DNA from: Rusavskia elegans
Lineage: Eukaryota; Ascomycota; Lecanoromycetes; Teloschistales; Teloschistaceae
Reading direction: 5' to 3'
DNA: 64,000 nt
Assembly (NCBI GenBank): GCA_011316305.1
Contig: SAUG01000119.1
Location: 62,001-126,000, forward strand
Both the position numbers and the translations under genes were made by a program. Positions 10,422 through 19,679 of the stretch are shown piece by piece (the first letter of the stretch is position 1; the number at the start of each line of letters is the position of its first letter). Under the pieces are notes generated by a model. That model was not told the origin of the DNA. It made no database searches and saw only the letters and a list, made by a program, of their open reading frames with translations.

Positions 10422-10985
10422 TCATGCTGTCTCCGTTGTCTGCCGTAGTGGAGGTGGACCTCCGACAGAGACCCAGAATGTTTGCGTGGGCCCTACGGGC
10501 AATCTTCCGCCTAGCCAGCCTTTCGGAGCGGTGACACAGTCTTGCACCACCAAGGCTGCTACCCTCAAGACTCCGAGTTCAGTGAAAGTCTCGACCGCTG
10601 AAGGGATGGCAGCATAGACGGAAATGAAGCAGGTCCTGTATGAGTAGAGCCTCGGCTGTGATGACCTCTTCCAGTCCCACCGGTAGGGCATTGCAGCCGT
10701 GTCACTGATCAGGATGAAGTAGAAGAGCTGAAAGCAGTCGTTACGGCTGATCTTTTTAAGATGCGGAATGCCGGGGTAGCCACTGTTGGCAAAGCATGAT
10801 GGATACAAACGTCCAGTGGAGATAGCGTTCGACGGCAGGCCTGCGAAAATGGGAATATATGGCTCAAGGGTCTCATTCGTAGCGGGAGTGGTGAGGGAAG
10901 GATTTTCATCTGAGGTGAGTGGATGAGAGAGAACTGTGCTGGTGACGAACAGAATAGAAACGAATGTGGGAAGAAATTTCAACAT
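10422..10985 (-). CDS. small secreted protein with four cysteines (effector-like)
   Basis: A single open frame of 187 residues. The start is the ATG at 10985 (MLKFLPTFVSILFVTSTVLS), giving a clean signal peptide; the frame is open a little upstream but only with a TTG. The mature protein has a short Ser/Thr/Pro-rich linker and then a domain with four cysteines in the contexts PSCFAN, NDCFQL, RTCFIS and QDCV, plus tryptophans and a terminal Phe-Trp-Val-Ser-Val-Gly. This arrangement, two cysteine pairs around an aromatic core ending in GG-x-F-x-V-x-V-like strands, is common in uncharacterised secreted proteins of filamentous ascomycetes, some regarded as candidate effectors. The function is unknown. 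It stands alone, with more than 1 kb of gene-poor DNA on its 3' side and the MITE and tandem repeat about 1 kb away. Confidence 0.65.
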   Translation of the reverse strand: MLKFLPTFVSILFVTSTVLSHPLTSDENPSLTTPATNETLEPYIPIFAGLPSNAISTGRLYPSCFANSGYPGIPHLKKISRNDCFQLFYFILISDTAAMPYRWDWKRSSQPRLYSYRTCFISVYAAIPSAVETFTELGVLRVAALVVQDCVTAPKGWLGGRLPVGPTQTFWVSVGGPPPLRQTTETA

Positions 10986-12868
10986 AGCGAGCGCTCCCAA
11001 CGGGATCAAAGAGGTGTATTCTGATGGGTGATATCAGGAAGTCGTTGTGCCGAGAAGATGACGGGATTATATGCATTTCTTCAACCTCACATAGTTCCTA
11101 GCGCAAGAGGCGGCCCGAGCAAATCCTTCCGAGAGCGTATGAGGAACGTGGGGAGTCTCAGAACCTCACCACTGACATGGGTGGATTTTGAACTTCATGT
11201 AAGGAACCCGTACTTCCGTCTGGACGGAGAAGCGCGTTGTTTTTGCTTGTCGAGACCCAAAGCATCGGTTTGCTAACCAGCCGGGTGGAAGTCGAGTTGT
11301 GCAGCTGGGAAATCGAAGATGGAGGAATATGCTAGCGCAAGTAGGTTTGCGCTCATGAGATATCTCCTTTCTCTGCAAGACATCATTGACAAGGGCTACT
11401 GCGAGACTGCTCTGAACCGCAGGCTTCTAGGTATTTGGAGTGATACTGTACGGACATTCGGACACTTGACGAGGAGCAAAACGAGGTCTTTCGGATGCAT
11501 GTATCTCGCGACGCGCTCGTGTAAAGTTTATATTGGCACCCGGGGGTGGGTGCCTCGAGGGAAACCCTTGTTAAACTGCAATAGTCAGGGTTCGGCAGCG
11601 GCTCAATAGTCTGCCGCGTGATGGGATTCCCACAAAATATCGTCATCTGTACTTTCATGCGATTTTCTACTGTCAGTTCATATTCCCTGTCGTGCTATAG
11701 CCCTCCGATGCATTTAAGCGGCTTAACAACCTGCAACCAGCAACCAAGCGTTTCCACAGGCTCCGCGGGACTTCGAACCTTAATCCCGTATCAGATTTGA
11801 AAAGCTCCCCAGATGATGGCCGATGAACATTTGCTACGAGGCTTGTAGGGTATCATACCGCTAGACTTACGCAGCACTGTTCACATAGCTTTGTCCAGAT
11901 GACGTCCATATTTCCTCTCAACGACCTTGGCATTATCACCATGACTTGTTCTGGAGACGAGTCGACTTCGTACTTGAATGCGAGGTTGTTTCCCAATAAT
12001 TACAGCATTAGCACAGCCTCGAGAAAGACAAGCTCTGCAGATCGAGATTCAGGAGAGGGGCTCAGGGGCAAAGTTCTTTTGAATTAGGGTTCGGGAGCGG
12101 GAAACCTAATCCATCCTGCCAAGAAACATCCCGCATCATTCCTATCCACCTCGATGTCATCAATCTTCGAGTCTTCCACCCAGCAACCACCTTTCCCAAG
12201 CCATTGATCCTGGAGTCCATTCAGCTGACCACGCTGTGTGTGAGGACACCTTCAAAACAGCATTGATCAACCAACGATATGGACGAGCAGTCTCCCACAT
12301 CGATTGTGGCAGTGCCGTCTGACTGCGCATTCTTTCCTTCCTGTTTCACAGCTGCACCTCGCAAGCTTCTGCCCTTTTCGATATGCGCCAATCTGCAGTC
12401 ATTCTGAACTATACCCTCGCGTCTTTCTGTTTCCAGGCAAGCGCGCTTTTTTCTGCTCCTTTTCCTGTACATTCGCACCCATCAATGATTTGGGGGCTAT
12501 TCTGCTGAATCTGAGTTGGGAACGCGACGGGCCGTATCCCGTCATTGATTGGCACGAGCATTCCACCATGATGCTCTGTGTGATGCACGCCAATAATGCT
12601 TCTCCATGCCTGCTTCCCCTATGGGAATTGGGGGAGTGGAGAGGTTCCAGCTGGACGGCTTTTCCTTTTCCTTCCTGCCATGGCACCTGCCTATACCTGG
12701 ACATCTATCCCTGTCTTCGAAAATCTTCCTGCTATTGTCGTGGATCGTTGAGCAGCGAATCTGGACCCAGAAAACCCCAATACGCCGGCAAGAGACAAAA
12801 CATATAATGCCTCCAAGAGTTTGAACAATCGGACAGCCTTACTCACCTGGGATATATATCCTTGGAAA
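10986..12868. other. long gene-poor stretch
   Basis: No supported gene. Frames on both strands at 12.2-12.9 kb overlap each other and are not backed by splice signals or motifs. A possible short upstream exon begins with the ATG at about 12,679 (MAPAYTWTSIPVFENLPAIV, then a stop). It could belong to the surface-protein gene that follows, but I could not find a splice that joins them. Confidence 0.45.
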
Positions 12869-13513
12869 ATGGCATCAGACCTTACAACAGCGTTCGTACC
12901 TGTCACAATCTCAACCGGACCGTCTGGTAGCTCCACCATCAAACCAGCAGGTAGTGTGTCCACCACCGACTCGGCAAGCAGCTCACAAACCACCCCATCT
13001 ACGACCCCCTTCAGCGGACCTTATGGCGGCCAGGGCGGTGGTCCGCCGCCATGGATTGGCACCGCCATCCAACAATATCAAGCTTCTCTGAATTCAGTTC
13101 GTCAGGACCCTCAGAACGCAACGTCTTCACCGACATCGGTGATGACAATCACAATCAGCAGTAGCAATATCGCCTCACCGGCTGCACCGTCAGCGGGCCC
13201 CTCGTCCACCGCCAAGGCATCCGCCAACGACCGAGTCAAAATAGGCGTCTCCATCGCCTTCGGCGTCTCGTTCCTCTGGTTGATCTCCGCCTTTGTCATC
13301 TGGTGGATCCTTCGAAAACGGCGTGCAAGAAGTGGGAAGGAGACGCCCAGTGGGCACGAGTCGTCAAGCAGCTATTCTACATCCCATCCGTGTGCATGTC
13401 AATGTCACGAAGTAGAGGGCAGCCCAGCTATGAAACGAGAGGAGTTACATCATTCGCACCGAGTGGAGATGAAAGGCTCCCTGGGGCATTCACGGACCGA
13501 ACTGCCTGCTTGA
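12869..13513 (+). CDS. single-pass membrane surface protein, Ser/Thr-rich
   Basis: Reads as about 214 residues from the ATG at 12869 (MASDLTTAFVPV); an in-frame ATG at 12821 would add 16 residues. Residues 1-120 are rich in Ser, Thr, Pro and Gly with a GGQGGGPPPW patch, typical of an O-glycosylated extracellular domain. About residues 122-148 form one transmembrane helix (VSIAFGVSFLWLISAFVIWW) followed by the stop-transfer sequence RKRRARSG. The cytosolic tail contains a CACQCH cluster and acidic and His/Glu stretches. The layout matches the many fungal one-TM wall-sensor-like proteins of unknown role. No classic signal peptide is seen; the family often lacks one in current models or carries it in an upstream exon, so the 5' end is uncertain. 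Confidence 0.6.
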   Translation: MASDLTTAFVPVTISTGPSGSSTIKPAGSVSTTDSASSSQTTPSTTPFSGPYGGQGGGPPPWIGTAIQQYQASLNSVRQDPQNATSSPTSVMTITISSSNIASPAAPSAGPSSTAKASANDRVKIGVSIAFGVSFLWLISAFVIWWILRKRRARSGKETPSGHESSSSYSTSHPCACQCHEVEGSPAMKREELHHSHRVEMKGSLGHSRTELPA

Positions 13514-14689
13514 GCGGATCGACCCCTTCTCGCGGTGTCTCATGCGGCGCAAGTGCTGTTCCCGCAGTGGGTATCACCGGCAGTGCATTTCCTCGAGGGA
13601 AAAGCGTCCCGACGAGACGAACCTCTCAGCATCATCCATCGCCGTCTGCGAACAACAACCGGGATCGACCTCTCGACTCAAACCATCCAGATTGTCCCAA
13701 TATCGAGGCCTCCCCACGATGGGCGCACAGTACCCGAACCCTCAAGCATCCCCACCACAGCCAACGATTCGAGGCAATAGTTCCGCTACTTTCGCCGTAG
13801 AATACGGTATCCTCGGGTCTGCCTTGCACTCATGTCTAGTATATTCAAGGACATAGAAGCTGGAACGGACGAACGGACATCGTCGGTATTGCTCTTTGGC
13901 CCGGTTGACTCGAAAACAAAAGAAGTGGCACTAAAATCTATAAAAAGAGGAAGAACAACAACCCCCAACATCCCAGCATATCACCCCAGTGGTCTGGACG
14001 CTACTCCCGTTCTTCGAACATCTCAATAGATTCCGTTCTATGACAGACAGATAAAACACGCACCGGGCAAGCAAGGACTACCGGCCAAAAATCGTACATA
14101 TTATCCTCTAATCTACTTAATTCACACCCAGTCCTTGTCTATTTTACCTTCTGACTGCCGCTTTCGTATCATGCCTTTTGTCCCTCGCTGCCTCCTTCTC
14201 CTCCTTCCCTATCTCTTTCCCCCTATCTCTCTATAGTAAGAAATTTTGGAACCCGGTTACCGAAAACATATCCACAAATTAAATCTACCAACACTCCCTT
14301 TCCGACCTCCTACCAAACCCCTATCTATATAACATGAAGAAGCGAACCTCGAGCTTAACAAATAAAGATTCGAGTATTGAAAAAGGAATGTACTGGTAAT
14401 GGTAAGGAATGTCGATGTATTTGCTCACATGTTATTTGATGTTTGATATATTAGTGAAGCCGGAGGAGAGATTGAGTTGGGGTGGATATAGCTGGGGTAT
14501 GAGTTGTCTCATTGGATCATACTCATACTCAGTTCGCAACTGTTCTTCAACATTTCATGCTCATCTTATGCTCATCCTATCTCACCTTATCCCAACCAAT
14601 CTCACCATCAACGCCTTACACCCTCCCCCTCCCCCTCATCCAATCAAATACAATCCAGCCCTTCCTGGGCTAAAAACGACAACGAAACC
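13514..14689. other. convergent intergenic region
   Basis: Lies between two 3' ends (surface protein on plus, thioredoxin-fold protein on minus). Pyrimidine-rich and AT-rich stretches at 14.1-14.4 kb fit 3' flanks. No coding sequence is supported. Confidence 0.5.
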
Positions 14690-16021
14690 TCAATCCCCCA
14701 CACTCGTCCCCGCTTCCTCTGCTTTCGCAGGTGCTTGCGCCTGTGTTTTCTTCCCCGGTAGACTCTCTGCTTCGTCCGTCGCTGCGGTGGCGTTGGTTTT
14801 CGATGTCGGTGGGGATTGATCCTCTGGTTCTTCTTCATCGTCTTCCGAGTCGTCGTTTTGAGGCTCGTGGCTGGCTTGTGTGCTCTTCTTTGCTGTGCGC
14901 GCAGTGGATTTATTGTTTTGGGCGCTGGATATGACAGCCGGCGTGGAATCCGCTGCTTCTTTTTCTTCTTCTTCTTCTTTTTCATCGTCATCGGGCTTTG
15001 ATTCTCCTCTTTTGCTAGTATTTTCATCGACGTCAATCGTGTCTTTTGATCCCGGCACTACGGCTTCGGCATCTGGATCTCTAGACGCGGCTCCCGTACC
15101 CTCGTTTACGGCGATTGTATCCTTCGAACCCGCGACTGCGGCCTCCGCGTCGGGATCTTCGCCCCCGGTCTCATCCTCATCCTCATCCTCATCCTCATCT
15201 TCCGCTCCGTCTCCCGTCGTAGCAGTAGTCTTCTTCGACGCGGGTTTCGTAGCCGGCGTCACCGATCCTTTTGCATCTGTAGCGTCGCCATCTTCGTCCT
15301 TTGAACCTTTCAGCCCCCCTGTCGTTGAAGATTCCGACTTCTTCTCCCGTGATGGCGACGCAGTACTAGTCGCCACGCCCTTCGCCTTCAGCGCCTTCGC
15401 ATCCCCCGCCCTCTTCGCCGCCTCAGCGCCCGCTTGCCGCATCGCGGCTGCCATTGGGCTGGAAGATGACGACTGTTTTGTTGGTGTGGAAATGGAAGAG
15501 AGGAGTTTAGAGGGTGAACTGGTGTTGGTATTCATATTCGTGGTGGAGGTAGAAATGGTAGCGGGGGCTTTAGATGGCGTGTTTGCGGCCGATGGGGTGG
15601 AAGGGGTTGGGGAGACGCCGATGTGCTCTTTGAGCTCGCCGTATTCGTTCCATTCTTCGATTTCGTTGAGATCCTGTTGTTTGTACGCTTTAGCCACGCA
15701 ATGGGAGACTCGATTGATGTGATGAATATGGGGTATGGGTATGGTATGGTATGGTATGGATATTGGAGGCGGACATACACCAACCAACATGCCCATCCTC
15801 ACCAAGCCCGGTAATTTCCTTTTCCCCGCCCTCCGCCCCCATAGCATGCGGGCTTTTTCGTCCGTGGCGACGTCGAGGGCTTGGAATGGGATGCGGTTGG
15901 CTTTTAGGATCGTTTCCAGGCGCGAGGTGGCGGTTGTGATGTGTGAGGAGCCGGCGGTTAGGGAGGTGTAGAGGTAGAGGGTGGGGTCTGTGTGGTAGGA
16001 TTTGGGGGTTGAGTCGGCCAT
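14690..16021 (-). CDS. thioredoxin-fold (SH3BGR/glutaredoxin-like) protein with long acidic tail
   Basis: Two exons, 16021-15779 and 15673-14690, joined in phase 0 to 408 residues (GTATGT donor, CAACAG acceptor). Residues 1-110 form a thioredoxin/glutaredoxin-like fold of the SH3-binding glutamic-acid-rich protein type: LYLYTSLTAGSS, then the helix TTATSRLETILKANRIPFQ, then DVATDEKARMLWGRR, KRKLPGLVRMGMLVG and, after the intron, DLNEIEEWNEYGELKEHIG. There is no CxxC, so redox catalysis is unlikely. The remaining 290 residues are low-complexity Ser/Thr/Ala, then Glu/Asp-rich, including a (DE)n run encoded by a TCATCC microsatellite, a poly-Glu run, and a near-duplicated unit DPDAEAAVAGSKDTI / DPDAEAVVPGSKDTI. 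In yeasts related proteins act near cortical actin; a role here is inference. Divergent from LSM2, 226 bp apart. Confidence 0.82.
   Translation of the reverse strand: MADSTPKSYHTDPTLYLYTSLTAGSSHITTATSRLETILKANRIPFQALDVATDEKARMLWGRRAGKRKLPGLVRMGMLVGVCPPPISIPYHTIPIPHIHHINRVSHCVAKAYKQQDLNEIEEWNEYGELKEHIGVSPTPSTPSAANTPSKAPATISTSTTNMNTNTSSPSKLLSSISTPTKQSSSSSPMAAAMRQAGAEAAKRAGDAKALKAKGVATSTASPSREKKSESSTTGGLKGSKDEDGDATDAKGSVTPATKPASKKTTATTGDGAEDEDEDEDEDETGGEDPDAEAAVAGSKDTIAVNEGTGAASRDPDAEAVVPGSKDTIDVDENTSKRGESKPDDDEKEEEEEKEAADSTPAVISSAQNNKSTARTAKKSTQASHEPQNDDSEDDEEEPEDQSPPTSKTNATAATDEAESLPGKKTQAQAPAKAEEAGTSVGD
15171..15199 (+). repeat. TCATCC-type coding microsatellite
   Basis: About five copies of a TCATCC/CTCATC hexamer, encoding on the minus strand the alternating Glu-Asp run in the acidic tail of the thioredoxin-fold protein. 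Length variation here would change the acidic tail without a frameshift. Confidence 0.8.
15731..15760 (+). repeat. TATGG pentamer microsatellite in an intron
   Basis: Runs of GGTATGGTATGGTATGG lie just inside the intron (15674-15778) of the thioredoxin-fold protein gene, close to the donor site at 15778. No effect on coding. Confidence 0.8.
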
Positions 16022-16247
16022 TGCTTGTGTTTTTATGCAGGAGGTGGTGCAAAACTGGAGGTTGGGTGAGGTTTGAGGGTATAGGGTAAGTTTGCTGTAT
16101 GGGATTGATTGAAGCTTGCGCGCTTGTGGCGGGTATGGTTTGTACGTCACGCATCGTAGCTTTCAAGATAATATTCCCCCTTCGCATTCATTCCCCAACG
16201 TCCACATCCCTTCATCCTCCCAAATGCGCCCCTAAAGGCCATTCGCC
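16022..16247. promoter_or_regulatory. 226-bp divergent promoter between the thioredoxin-fold gene and LSM2
   Basis: Start codons at 16021 (minus) and 16248 (plus) face away from each other with only 226 bp between, so both promoters and 5' leaders must share this DNA. The right half is C-rich. No specific factor site is claimed. Confidence 0.6.
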
Positions 16248-16893
16248 ATGCTCTTCTTCAGGTCCCTCCCCCCTTCTCCTCCCCACCCCCCTCTCCCTCC
16301 CCCATATCCCCCTCCCCACCCCCCCTCACGACCCTCATCCCGCACCAAACCAAACGCTAACATACCTCCCTCCCGCACAGCTTCTTCAAAACCCTCGTCG
16401 ACCACGTCGTCACCGTCGAGCTCAAAAACGACATCTCCATCAAAGGAACCCTCAAATCCGTCGACCAATTCCTCAACATCAAATTGGATGATATCCAGGT
16501 GTTGGAGGAGATTAAATATCCGCATTTGGTATGTTGATCTATATATCCCCCTCCCCTGTTGGGGGGGGGGGTGTTATATGGGAGGAGTGTTAGGAAGGGG
16601 GCCCAGAAACAGGGCAAAGAAAGCCAGGAACGTAAGCCCAAGCTAATAAAACACAGTCATCCACGAAAAACGTCTTCATACGCGGAAGCGTAGTGCGCTA
16701 TGTCCATCTGCCCGGCGCGGCGGTCGATACGAATCTTTTGGAGGATGCGACGAGGAGAGGTATGTCCTACCATCATCTTTCTATCTGCGGAGTTCCAGTT
16801 GGTCTTGTGAGGGTGAGGGATTGCATTGGGATGAAGCTGATGTGGGTTTGTGGATTTGTAGAGGCGGCGCAGCAGGCTTCCAAGGTGAGGTGA
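16248..16893 (+). CDS. LSM2: U6 snRNA-associated Sm-like protein LSm2
   Basis: Four exons, 16248-16261, 16381-16528, 16657-16759 and 16862-16893, giving 98 residues, the usual size of fungal LSm2. The first exon is only 14 nt and encodes MLFF plus two bases of a Ser codon. The Sm1 motif reads KTLVDHVVTVELKNDISIKG followed by TLKSVDQFLNIKLDDI; the Sm2 motif reads KNVFIRGSVVRYVHL. The C-terminus LLEDATRR-EAAQQA is diagnostic for LSm2. It is a subunit of the LSm1-7 ring (cytoplasmic mRNA decay) and the LSm2-8 ring (nuclear U6 snRNP). Introns are long relative to the exons; the second contains an 11-G run at 16561-16571. The first donor (GTCCCT) is weak, but the Sm1 frame demands it. Confidence 0.95.
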
Positions 16894-17309
16894 GGTGGAG
16901 GGGGGAAGTGTGGTGAGGGGAGTGGAGGTAGGAATGAGAGAGAGTTGGATGGATGGGTGGATGATGGGGTTTGCAGATGGATGGGAGATAAAGAGGGCAT
17001 TAAGTGGAGAATGAAGGCTACGATGAATCTCAGGAGTGGAGTTGATCCAACATGTTATGGAGCACCTCTTGGTATCATACTTGCGGTGGGATCGCCTATT
17101 GATGGAAAGCCTTTATACTCCTGACACGATCGGTCTCGCTGCACAAGAGCAGACAGACTTCAAAGAAAACCCAGGATAGGCAGCCCGTTCCGATGTGGCT
17201 ACTAGTTCATCCATCATATATCCCATAAAAATATTTATCCAAAACAACCATCGTTACCCATCATGAGCCAGTCCTTTCTCGCTGACATGTGTATATATAT
17301 CCAACATCC
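16894..17309. other. convergent intergenic region
   Basis: Shared 3' flank of LSM2 (plus) and the next minus-strand gene; GA-rich directly after the LSM2 stop. No gene seen. Confidence 0.5.
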
Positions 17310-18770
17310 TCACCGCCGTCCCTGTGCAGCAATCTCATAAGCCCTCCATTTATCAACCCCCACTCCATCCAGCTGTCCCGGTTCCTGCTGCGCTCGAGGT
17401 ATATCCTCACCCGGCAACTCACTAACCTCCTCCCTCTCCAACCCCAACCCCTGCCCCACACCCCCACCCCTACCCCCACCACCACCAACCGCCTTCCTCT
17501 CCACCCTCGTCTTCTCCCCCGGTCTCGGCCTACCACCAACCTCCACCCCATCAATCTCGGGACTCTCCCCCTCTCCCAGCAAAGTAGACCCCGTATACGG
17601 CGTCCCATCCACCCCTCCATCCTTTTTTTTCCCCTCCCCCATCGAGCTTTTATACATATACTCCATCGCCCCTCCATCCTGATCCGCCAAATACGTCTGA
17701 GGCCTCTGCATCGTCGCTTCCTCTATTTCTCTGGCTTTTCTCCGCTTACTCCGCCGCCGGAGGAAAAAGGCTAGTAGTGCTATAGCGACGAGGGCCGCGA
17801 CGCCGCCGGCTACGCCGCCGCCGATTGCGGCCGCGGGGGTGCTGTTGCTGTTTGATGAGGAGGCGGGGAGGGCTGCGGGTGTGGAGGCGGCGTTGGAGTT
17901 GGAGGCGGGGGGTGGGGAGGGGGTACTGGCTATGATTGAGGTGATGAGGACGATGGAGGTTTGGCCGTTGGCGTTTGAGGCGGTGGAGGAACGGGTTATG
18001 GTTGCGGAGGAGGGGGGTGGGGCGGCGGCGCGGAGGGTGGTTGCGGGGTTTGGGGGGTTGGAGGGGAGGGAGTTTGAGAGGGCGGGGTTTGGGGGGTTGG
18101 AGGGTAGGGAGATGGATGCGGGGGCGGGATTGGCTGGGAGGTTGGCGGTTGAAGACTCTTCGTCTTCGTCGGGTTCGTTTTCGTTTTCCTTGTCGCCTTT
18201 GTTGTTGTTGCCGTTGCCAGAGTTGCCATTATTGCCATTGCTATTACTGGAGCCTGTAGCTTCTGCAGCGCCGCCGAGAGAGGCGATTGTTGCGGTTGGG
18301 TTGCCCCGTGACAGGACGAAGAAAGGGGTGTCGTCGTTTCGGTTGCAGCATACGTTCGAAGCGTCGCGGTTCTGGTCGCAGCAGTATTGGCCGCCGTGGT
18401 TGGAGCATTGTTGCACTGCTTGATTACCGGAGTCTTTGTTGTCTGGATACTTCATCAGCGACGAGGGTCAGATGTTGGAAGAGAGTTGGTTCGCACTGTT
18501 GGTACAGAAGGCCGGACATGCTGATGACTTCCAACTTTTGTCGGTGCAGGTGTAACGGCCGAAGTACTTCTCATTGTCCAAGTAGCAGAGGCCATTGTCC
18601 AGGCATTGCCAGTTCAAGGGACAACAAGCAGCTCCTTCGGCGGACGAACAGGGGGCATCTGTTTTGGAGACATCGCCGTTGGGGTAGTAGCATTGTTGCG
18701 CAGAGACGACGGAGAATATGGTTGGGAGCAAATAGACAGGCAACAAGCGCTTCAATCGCGTCGGCAACAT
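17310..18770 (-). CDS. cysteine-rich single-pass membrane protein (wall-sensor-like)
   Basis: Two exons, 18770-18497 and 18442-17310, joined by a 54-bp intron, giving 468 residues. The start chosen is the ATG at 18770 (MLPTRLKRLLPVYLLPTIFS, signal peptide cleaved near SAQQ); an ATG at 18779 adds three residues. The extracellular part holds a Cys-rich domain with CYYPNG at its start, SSAEGAACCPLNWQCLDN, YTCTDKSWKSSACPAFC, and after the intron QCSNHGGQYCCDQN and NVCC, a pattern common in fungal one-TM surface proteins. Next come a Pro/Ser/Asn-rich stalk with a repeated LPSNPPNPA unit, one TM helix (AAIGGGVAGGVAALVAIALL), the basic stop-transfer FFLRRRSKRRKAR, and a Gly/Glu-rich cytosolic tail. 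The layout is that of WSC/Mid2-like sensors, but the Cys domain is not a WSC domain. Ligand and role are unknown. Confidence 0.8.
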
Positions 18771-19679
18771 GATAAGCATGTAGAGCAGGGCATGGATAGT
18801 TTAATAAGAGGATGATGAAGATGGAAATTCATAGAGAAGGAGAAAGCGGCGATGAGGTTGTTGTCCGAAGCCACAGCCGGCGCAAAGGGTCTCTCTCCAT
18901 GTTTCGTATTGCATCTACGTCGCGGTCCCTCGGTCAAGGAAATGGGAAATGCTGGATCCAGCAAGCTGGGGACTTGGTGCCCACTGGGGGCGGATGATCG
19001 TCGGTGGCAAGTCGAAAAATAGGTCGTCATGATGGCTTCAATTGGTCCCTTTCGGGGCTGTCTGTCAATCCCGGACGACCGGCCTGCATGGGGCTAGAGA
19101 CTGTCGCATTAATATAATATTAATTGCTCGACTCGTACGGAGTGATACTTATCCGAGCCATGTTTCGCCTACACAGTGTGGCTGTGTGTTTGACGTCTGC
19201 AATCAAAACATCATTGAAACAATCTTCTCCCGAACATAAACATCTCTTCTCTCACTTCATCGGTTGAAGAACTGCTCAATTCTGTGAGAAAAGACAACTA
19301 CGTTATCTTTGCATGCTGCATCTTCGCGGCACAGGGTCCATGCATCCGAGCGGTGATTGTTTCATCTGATAGGTCGTATGTTGTACGCCCTCAGTATGCA
19401 CGAGCGGCCGCTGAATCGTTATTGGTGAGATATCGGTAAGCATTATTGATGTTGGCATGAATCAACTGTATAAGCTGCGATCGTGGAGGCTTGAGAAAAA
19501 GATGCTTCGTCACAGACACGGAGAGGCTGAGAGAAAGTGGCTGTAATGTTACCGTGTATATCGCTTTCCTTCGCCGCAAAATGGGTATCCAATAATCCGC
19601 CCGCAAATCATATCATATCATGTCATGCCTGTATCCACCCCATACGACTTTCCTATGCAAGTATCCGTGAAATGTGAGA
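18771..19679. other. intergenic, promoter of the surface-protein gene and 3' flank of KHA1
   Basis: No supported gene. Short frames on both strands have no intron signals or motifs. Confidence 0.5.

Noticed and set aside
12304..12807. 167-codon plus-strand frame upstream of the surface-protein gene
   Set aside because: Unlikely composition (Cys, Trp, Phe, His throughout), overlapped by equally long minus-strand frames, no signals.
14880..15722. 280-codon Ser-rich plus-strand frame
   Set aside because: Antisense of the acidic/Ser-rich tail of the thioredoxin-fold protein; its Ser runs arise from the complement of Glu/Asp codons.
16561..16571. G11 run as a sign of a broken LSM2 gene
   Set aside because: It lies inside an intron and does not affect the reading frame.
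17839..18423. 194-codon plus-strand frame with repeated GGLEGRE words
   Set aside because: Antisense of the repeated Pro/Asn stalk of the cysteine-rich surface protein.
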